Shown in pieces: positions 6,579 to 10,938 of a DNA stretch of 10,938 bases. This DNA is from Granulicatella adiacens (GTDB lineage: Bacteria > Bacillota > Bacilli > Lactobacillales > Aerococcaceae). How positions within the stretch are numbered: position 1 is the first letter of the stretch; every line of letters begins with the position of its first letter. The position numbers and the translations under genes are program-made. The notes beneath the pieces are model-generated. The model was not told where the DNA came from. It made no database searches and saw nothing but the letters and a program-made list of their open reading frames with translations. The stretch spans positions 1 through 10,938 of the forward strand of contig JAGZLX010000056.1 in the NCBI GenBank assembly GCA_018364485.1, given 5' to 3'.

Positions 6579-7904
6579 ATGTTTACGTTAACAAAAGAAT
6601 TGACGAAACAATATAAAGAAAGTTTTCAAAGTAAGCCAGAGCGTATCGTGGCGCAAAATGCTGCGGTGAAGAATGGCTTGAAAGGATCTAGTGAGACGGT
6701 CGCTTCTGTTGTGGAAAATCAGCCGGTGTATTCGATTGATTTGGAACACGGGAAAGTAGCCAACCAAAAGGCTTCTGGTCGTTGCTGGATGTTTGCGGCG
6801 CTTAATACGTTCCGCCACAGACTCTTTAATAACTTCAAGCTCGAAGAATTTGAACTTTCTCAAAGTTATACATTTTTCTGGGATAAATACGAAAAGGCTA
6901 ATTATTTCCATGAAAATATTTTAAAAACAGCGGGCGAACCTGTGACAAGCCGCAATGTAGCCTTTCTTTTACAAACACCTCAACAAGACGGTGGACAATG
7001 GGATATGATCGTGTCTATCTTCAAGAAATATGGGGTTGTGCCAAAGAGTGTGATGCCGGAAAGTTTTTCAAGCTCGGCTTCAAGCGATTTGAACAAATAC
7101 TTAAATAAAAAACTTCGCCAAGACGCAAAAGTGCTTCGCAATCTAGTGGCACGTGGCGCTAGCGAAGAGGAAATCAACGAAACGCGTAAACAATTAATGC
7201 AAGAAGTGTACGATTTACTTAGTGTGACTCTTGGAACTCCGCCAGAAACATTCGACTTCGAATATCGTGATAAAGACAAGGAATTCCACCGTCACTTGAA
7301 TTTGACACCACAAAGCTTCTTCGAACAATTCGTGGGCTTAAACTTGGACGATTACGTGTCTATCATCAACTCACCAACAGCGGACAAACCATTCAACCGT
7401 TCATACACTGTTGACATGCTTGGAAATGTTGTTGGCAACCAAGTGCGCTACTTGAACCTTGATATGGCAACGTTCAAAGAGTTAGCGATTCGTCAATTAG
7501 AACAAGGCGAGTCTGTCTGGTTCGGTTGCGATGTCGGTCAATCTTCAAACCGCGGTAATGGCCGTCTTGCGCTCAATAACTTTGACCTTGAAGGCTTAAC
7601 AGGAATCGACTATTCACTAACGAAGGGTGAACGTCTTGAATACGGCGATAGCTTAATGACACACGCGATGGTATTAACAGGGGTGAACCTTGTGGATGGC
7701 AAACCAAACCGTTGGAAAGTGGAAAATAGTTGGGGCGAAGAATCTGGGGTTGAAGGGTTCTGGATGATGAGCGATGCGTGGATGGATGAGTATACGTACC
7801 AGATCGTTATCAGAAAAGACTTGCTTACAAAAGAGCAACTCGACGCTTTCAACAGCGAACCAATTGTGTTAGCGCCATGGGATCCAATGGGTTCATTAGC
7901 CTAA
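6579..7904 (+). CDS. pepC: PepC, aminopeptidase C (bleomycin hydrolase family, C1B)
   Basis: This cytosolic cysteine aminopeptidase removes N-terminal residues from peptides; lactic acid bacterial homologues form hexameric barrels with the active sites inside. Counting from ATG 6579 (441 residues), the papain-type residues are all present: Q63 (oxyanion hole) and C69 in NQKASGRCWMFAALN, H362 in THAMVLTGV, and N383 in WKVENSWGEE. The C-terminus WDPMGSLA matches the tail that, in this family, reaches the active site and enforces aminopeptidase activity. A GTG at 6576 would add one residue, but ATG 6579 has the better spacing (8 bases) from AAAGGAG (6564-6570). No signal peptide is seen. It is transcribed alone and ends at the second structured element. 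Together with the preceding M3 enzyme it suggests a peptide-utilisation locus, though nearly 600 bases separate the two. Confidence 0.95.
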   Translation: MFTLTKELTKQYKESFQSKPERIVAQNAAVKNGLKGSSETVASVVENQPVYSIDLEHGKVANQKASGRCWMFAALNTFRHRLFNNFKLEEFELSQSYTFFWDKYEKANYFHENILKTAGEPVTSRNVAFLLQTPQQDGGQWDMIVSIFKKYGVVPKSVMPESFSSSASSDLNKYLNKKLRQDAKVLRNLVARGASEEEINETRKQLMQEVYDLLSVTLGTPPETFDFEYRDKDKEFHRHLNLTPQSFFEQFVGLNLDDYVSIINSPTADKPFNRSYTVDMLGNVVGNQVRYLNLDMATFKELAIRQLEQGESVWFGCDVGQSSNRGNGRLALNNFDLEGLTGIDYSLTKGERLEYGDSLMTHAMVLTGVNLVDGKPNRWKVENSWGEESGVEGFWMMSDAWMDEYTYQIVIRKDLLTKEQLDAFNSEPIVLAPWDPMGSLA

Positions 7905-7910
7905 TCTTGT

Positions 7911-8100
7911 AAAAAAACAAAATAAGTCCTCTGGACATCTTCATAGTGGTGACAGTAAAGGCACCGGATTGAGCCGAAGTCTCAATTCCTAGCAAGCTTC
8001 AAACCGAGGGTAAGTGATAAATCACGAACCCTCGGTAATTCACATTGCTTGCACTTCTTTACTGTTCCCACTATAGAGTCCAGAGGATTTTTGTTTTTTT
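7911..8100 (+). ncRNA. Structured 3'-UTR element, copy 2 (unassigned family)
   Basis: It begins six bases after the pepC stop codon. Paired arms: 7911-7922 with 8089-8100; TCCTCTGGAC (7927-7936) with 8078-8087; 7943-7960 with 8057-8074 (two non-Watson-Crick positions). Inside are hairpin A, GGATTGAG (7966-7973) with CTCAATTC (7981-7988), and helix AGCAA (7991-7995) with TTGCT (8045-8049). That helix encloses hairpin B, ACCGAGGGT (8003-8011) with ACCCTCGGT (8028-8036), extended by GTGA/TCAC and closed by a TAAA loop. Segments shared with copy 1 are ATCTTCATAG (7937-7946), TCCTA (7987-7991), TCAAA (7999-8003), TAATTC (8036-8041) and CTATAGA (8071-8077). The core (7933-8081) is 149 bases, against 148 in copy 1. 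Helix sequences differ but stay paired. Function is unknown; the outer stem is a good terminator for pepC. Confidence 0.8.
8078..8100 (+). terminator. 3' arm of element copy 2 acting as pepC terminator
   Basis: GTCCAGAGGA (8078-8087) closes a 10-bp stem with 7927-7936 and is followed by a run of 12 T residues broken by one G (8088-8100). The opposite strand also ends in a T-rich tract, so it may work both ways. Confidence 0.75.
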
Positions 8101-8209
8101 AGGTTAGGTAAAGTATTCGGTGCATCCCATGGCTAATACAATTGGTTGTGTGAAGCGAAGTTGTCTTTCGCTTTTTATGGCTAGGGGTGCTGGGGACGGC
8201 TTTCTAAAA

Positions 8210-8241
8210 TTAACATATATGTTAATTAACAAAGATGTTAA
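8210..8241. repeat. Two abutting 16-bp palindromes
   Basis: TTAACATATATGTTAA (8210-8225) is a perfect palindrome. TTAACAAAGATGTTAA (8226-8241) follows without a gap and matches it at 14 of 16 positions. Such paired dyads are typical of operators for dimeric repressors, yet this site lies between two convergent genes, between the pepC terminator and the ABC gene terminator. I see no promoter or gene beside it that it could control. Confidence 0.7.
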
Positions 8242-8252
8242 TTGAGGCAATG

Positions 8253-8291
8253 AAAAAGGTGGATAGAGGCCTAGGCCTTTATCCACCTTTT
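8253..8291 (-). terminator. Intrinsic terminator of the ABC transporter gene
   Basis: AAAAGGTGGATAGAGGCC (8254-8271) and GGCCTTTATCCACCTTTT (8274-8291) form an 18-bp stem with one G-U pair and a very tight centre. Read on the minus strand, it starts 12 bases after the stop codon and ends in TTTTT (8257-8253). The plus strand ends in TTTT and could also be stopped. Confidence 0.9.
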
Positions 8292-8303
8292 GAAGTTTAG
8301 TTA

Positions 8304-10829
8304 TTATTCGCTGCGGAGCGATTCGACTGGGTCTTTCTTCGCGGCGATGCGTGAAGGGATGAGTCCAGCTAACATGGTGAGGACGATTGAGATACCAATT
8401 AGGATAAGTGCGGCTTCCCATGGTAATTGTGCCACATTTTCCACGTTTGTCATTTTCGCAACAATGGCATTGATTGGAAGTGTCGCAAGGAGCGTAATGG
8501 CGATACCGAGTACCCCGGAGATAAATCCTTCGATGGCTGTTTCGGCGGTGAAGATGCGACGGATGTCTTTCTTCGAAGCCCCCATTGCACGTAAGATTCC
8601 GATTTCTTTTGTACGTTCGAGAACCGAGATGTACGTAATAATCGCAATCATAATCGATGATACGATGAGCGAGATGGCAACGAAACCAACGAGTACGGTT
8701 GTAATTACGCCCACCATTGTCGTAATCGAAGACATGATAGTTTGAATATCGTCGGAGTAGGCGAGCACTTTGTCGTCTTCGCCGGCGTCTTTTTTCGCTG
8801 TGTTAAAGGCGTTGATGAAGTCCTTCAACTCTTGCTTTTGTTGGAACGAAGAGGTGTAGAACTCGATGGCAGCCGGTTTGGATTTGTCGATGACACCCAG
8901 TTTCGCGAGGTTTTCCTCGTAAGTGGCAGCCGAGTTTTCGTTGTATTGTTGGATGTATTGCGCTTGTTGTTCAGGCGTCAATTTGACCAACTGGATTTTT
9001 TCTTCTTCGGTTAAATCAGCCGAATTGAATGGTTTTGGATCTTTGGCAAATGGTTTACCAGTAAATACATTGATGGTTGGGTTGGCTTCTTGCTCTTTCA
9101 CGATGTCACTGTTTTGAATTTGCTCAGAAGTGTAATCGATTAGGGCGCTTGTATAAGCCACACCACCAGAAGGAGAGTTCACACCAGAACTTGTGCCTTC
9201 TTTTTGACGAAGAACGCCGACGATTTTAAGCTCGAGGCCATTCTCGATTTGCGTCTTCATATAGGCTTCGTCATCAATCTTATTCATCCATTGGTTGTTT
9301 TCTTTTGCGAAGCGGTTCGTGTTCACAACGGCTTTGAATGTTTTTCCGATGAAATCACTATATTGATACGTTTGTGATTTAAGTTCGTCTAGTTTCTTCA
9401 CATCGTTTAATTCGCTAGGGTCTTTGATGCGTAAGCTATAAAGGAGCAGGTCGCTAATTTGGTTATCTTCATCGACGATAAGGACGATTTCAGATTTATC
9501 CTTTGGAAGACGACCTTCTAGCACGTCATATTGCGCCTCAAGCATGGCTTCGTCGCTTGAAAGTTGACTCCAATAGTCGATATTTTGCAAGTAGCCTTTA
9601 ATCGTTTGGTTCGCCGTATCGACTTCGCTTGCTAGGTTTGACGGAAGAATGCTCTTTGGACCGTTTGATGTGTCACTAGCGTAAATGTACGGTTGCAGGT
9701 TGTATTGGTAACGAATGTCTTTTGTCAGTTTTGCGACTTCGGATGCGTGTTGGTCCAAGTATGCCTTGAAGGACGCGATGTCGTTTTTCCCGATTTGTTT
9801 TTTCAATAAATTCGTCAACACCGTATTGACGCCAAGCTCGTTATTGTCTTTATAAGGCTTATCGCTTAAATCCGGAGAGGTCGCCAGCAGATTACTGTGG
9901 TTCTGCTCGCTAATCGTCAGCGGAAGAGAGACGAGGGTGTCTTCTTGCACCTTCTTCACGTAGTCGCTCACACCGTTTGAGAGAGCTAAGATAAGGGCAA
10001 TCCCGATAATCCCGATGGAACCGGCAAAGGCAGTCAGGAAGGTACGGCCTTTCTTCGTCAATAGGTTGTTAAACGAAAGGGACAGCGCCGTCATAAAGCT
10101 CATCTTTGTCTTCGTGAACTGAATGTCGCCTTGTTTGGTTTCTTCGGTTGGTTCGTATGGATTCGAGTCGCTCAAGATGTTTCCATCTAATACTTGTACG
10201 ATACGAGTGGAGTACGTCTTTGCGAGTTCTGGGTTATGTGTCACCATGATGACCAGACGTTCCTTGGCGATGTCTTTTAATAAATCCATGATTTGAAGAG
10301 AAGTCTCAGAATCGAGCGCTCCTGTAGGTTCGTCGGCTAAAACGACTTTTGGATCATTGACAAGGGCACGCGCAATCGCGATCCGTTGCATTTGTCCCCC
10401 AGACATTTGGTTTGGTTTCTTATATAAATGGTCCTTCAATCCAACGCGTTCGAGCGCTTCGATGGCACGTTTCTTGCGTTCTGCTTTGGAAACACCAGAG
10501 AGTGTCATTGCAATCTCGACGTTTGAGAGCGCCGTTTGGTGGCCGATAAGATTATAGGATTGGAAGACGAACCCAATGGTGTGGTTTCGGTAGCTATCCC
10601 AATCGCGGTCTTTAAATTGCTTTGTTGATTTTCCTTGGATGAGTAAATCACCCGATGTGTATTGGTCGAGTCCACCGATGATATTTAAGAGGGTGGTTTT
10701 CCCTGAACCCGATTGTCCGAGAATCGAGACGAACTCATTTTCACGGAAGCGAATCGAGATATCTTTCAACGCGTGAAACTCTTGATTTCCCGTATGATAC
10801 ACTTTTGAAATATGTTGTAGCTGTAGCAT
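8304..10829 (-). CDS. ABC transporter, ATP-binding domain fused to FtsX/MacB-type permease
   Basis: The 841-residue protein couples ATP hydrolysis to work across the membrane. The N-terminal ATPase has Walker A GQSGSGKT (38-45), Q-loop Q90, signature MSGGQ (142-146), Walker B VVLADE (162-167) and H-loop H198, the pattern of the LolD/MacB branch. Hydrophobic segments lie at about 262-284, 701-733, 767-790 and 804-826: the four-helix FtsX/MacB topology. The roughly 410 residues between the first two should be extracellular, and LERTKEIGILRAMGASKKDI (737-756) is the typical FtsX cytoplasmic loop. MacB proper is about 650 residues, so the outside domain is much enlarged. No MacA-like partner or second subunit is present. 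ATG 10829 is chosen because AAAGGAG (10843-10837) lies 7 bases upstream; the 18 codons open upstream have no such site and overlap the likely promoter. The gene ends with tandem TAA stops. Export of a peptide or lipid, or mechanical signalling to cell-wall enzymes, is possible; the substrate is unknown. Confidence 0.9.
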   Translation of the reverse strand: MLQLQHISKVYHTGNQEFHALKDISIRFRENEFVSILGQSGSGKTTLLNIIGGLDQYTSGDLLIQGKSTKQFKDRDWDSYRNHTIGFVFQSYNLIGHQTALSNVEIAMTLSGVSKAERKKRAIEALERVGLKDHLYKKPNQMSGGQMQRIAIARALVNDPKVVLADEPTGALDSETSLQIMDLLKDIAKERLVIMVTHNPELAKTYSTRIVQVLDGNILSDSNPYEPTEETKQGDIQFTKTKMSFMTALSLSFNNLLTKKGRTFLTAFAGSIGIIGIALILALSNGVSDYVKKVQEDTLVSLPLTISEQNHSNLLATSPDLSDKPYKDNNELGVNTVLTNLLKKQIGKNDIASFKAYLDQHASEVAKLTKDIRYQYNLQPYIYASDTSNGPKSILPSNLASEVDTANQTIKGYLQNIDYWSQLSSDEAMLEAQYDVLEGRLPKDKSEIVLIVDEDNQISDLLLYSLRIKDPSELNDVKKLDELKSQTYQYSDFIGKTFKAVVNTNRFAKENNQWMNKIDDEAYMKTQIENGLELKIVGVLRQKEGTSSGVNSPSGGVAYTSALIDYTSEQIQNSDIVKEQEANPTINVFTGKPFAKDPKPFNSADLTEEEKIQLVKLTPEQQAQYIQQYNENSAATYEENLAKLGVIDKSKPAAIEFYTSSFQQKQELKDFINAFNTAKKDAGEDDKVLAYSDDIQTIMSSITTMVGVITTVLVGFVAISLIVSSIMIAIITYISVLERTKEIGILRAMGASKKDIRRIFTAETAIEGFISGVLGIAITLLATLPINAIVAKMTNVENVAQLPWEAALILIGISIVLTMLAGLIPSRIAAKKDPVESLRSE

Positions 10830-10856
10830 CACATAGCTCCTTTCACTAATGAACCT

Positions 10857-10883
10857 AGTGTACCATAGTTGCGGAGTGTACAC
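10857..10883 (-). promoter_or_regulatory. Possible extended -10 promoter and repeated AGTGTAC site ahead of the ABC gene
   Basis: On the minus strand TGGTACACT (10865-10857) resembles an extended -10 element (TGn plus TACACT), 27 bases before the start codon; no good -35 box is seen. On the plus strand AGTGTAC occurs at 10857-10863 and again at 10875-10881, an 18-base offset, and the second is part of the palindrome GTGTACAC (10876-10883). The repeat may be an operator overlapping the promoter. Confidence 0.35.
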
Positions 10884-10938
10884 ATAGGACTGAAGTCGGA
10901 ATTTACGAAAAAAGTTGGCGGTGAGAAATGTTGAAACT

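Noticed and set aside
8250..8300. Short plus-strand reading frame MKKVDRGLGLYPPFEV
   Set aside because: It is almost exactly the sequence of the terminator hairpin, and a GAGG lies only two bases from the ATG.
8104..8421. Minus-strand open frame of 105 codons ending downstream of the ABC gene
   Set aside because: Its first part overlaps the ABC gene in another frame, it runs through the ABC gene's terminator and the tandem palindromes, and it has no ribosome binding site. Its last codons (8104-8210) may hold an eroded repeat but not a supported gene.
8290..8745. Plus-strand open frame of 151 codons opposite the 3' end of the ABC gene
   Set aside because: It is antisense to the conserved permease helices, and its composition is explained by the codons of the real gene.
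10830..10883. 18-codon N-terminal extension of the ABC transporter
   Set aside because: It has no ribosome binding site, crosses the likely promoter, and shifts the ATPase start away from the usual family start; ATG 10829 has AAAGGAG.
10921..10938. Possible start of a plus-strand gene (GTG 10921 or ATG 10928) at the right edge
   Set aside because: Only a few codons are visible and the upstream bases give no clear ribosome binding site.

Overview
The window looks like chromosome of a low-GC Gram-positive bacterium of the order Lactobacillales. The reasons are a ctsR-clpC operon with no mcsA or mcsB between the genes, a classical CtsR operator, strong AGGAGG-type ribosome binding sites, and cytosolic peptidases of the PepF/M3 and PepC types. 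A member of the Carnobacteriaceae such as Granulicatella would fit, but the genus is a guess. Six complete genes are present; nothing indicates phage, plasmid or insertion sequence genes, and I see no tRNA, rRNA or CRISPR.

Layout. Positions 1-229 are a divergent regulatory region. It holds a possible start of a minus-strand gene running off the left edge, a strong palindrome, and a near-consensus sigma-A promoter whose start site is covered by a CtsR box. Then come ctsR and clpC (heat-shock repressor and Clp ATPase) on the plus strand. A perfect bidirectional terminator separates clpC from a convergent PucR/CdaR-type regulator on the minus strand. Divergent from that regulator is a PepF/M3 zinc oligopeptidase gene. 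After a 600-base gap comes pepC (aminopeptidase C, bleomycin hydrolase family), and finally a convergent minus-strand gene for a fused ATPase-FtsX/MacB-type ABC transporter with a roughly 410-residue extracellular domain.

How the genes relate. CtsR represses its own operon, and ClpC unfolds proteins for ClpP. The two peptidases fit the last steps of cytosolic peptide breakdown: PepF-type enzymes cut oligopeptides and PepC trims N-terminal residues. The regulator and the ABC transporter have no evident link to these roles.

Most interesting observation. The gaps after the two peptidase genes each hold a copy of the same structured element (about 5967-6290 and 7911-8100). Both copies are in the same orientation, directly after a stop codon, and end in a U-tract. 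Their cores are 148 and 149 bases long. They share sequence in the loops and joining segments, while the helices differ in sequence but keep pairing in both copies. This covariation supports a conserved folded RNA (or folding single-stranded DNA) whose basal stem also acts as the terminator of the upstream gene. I do not recognise the family; whether it is already described needs a covariance-model search.
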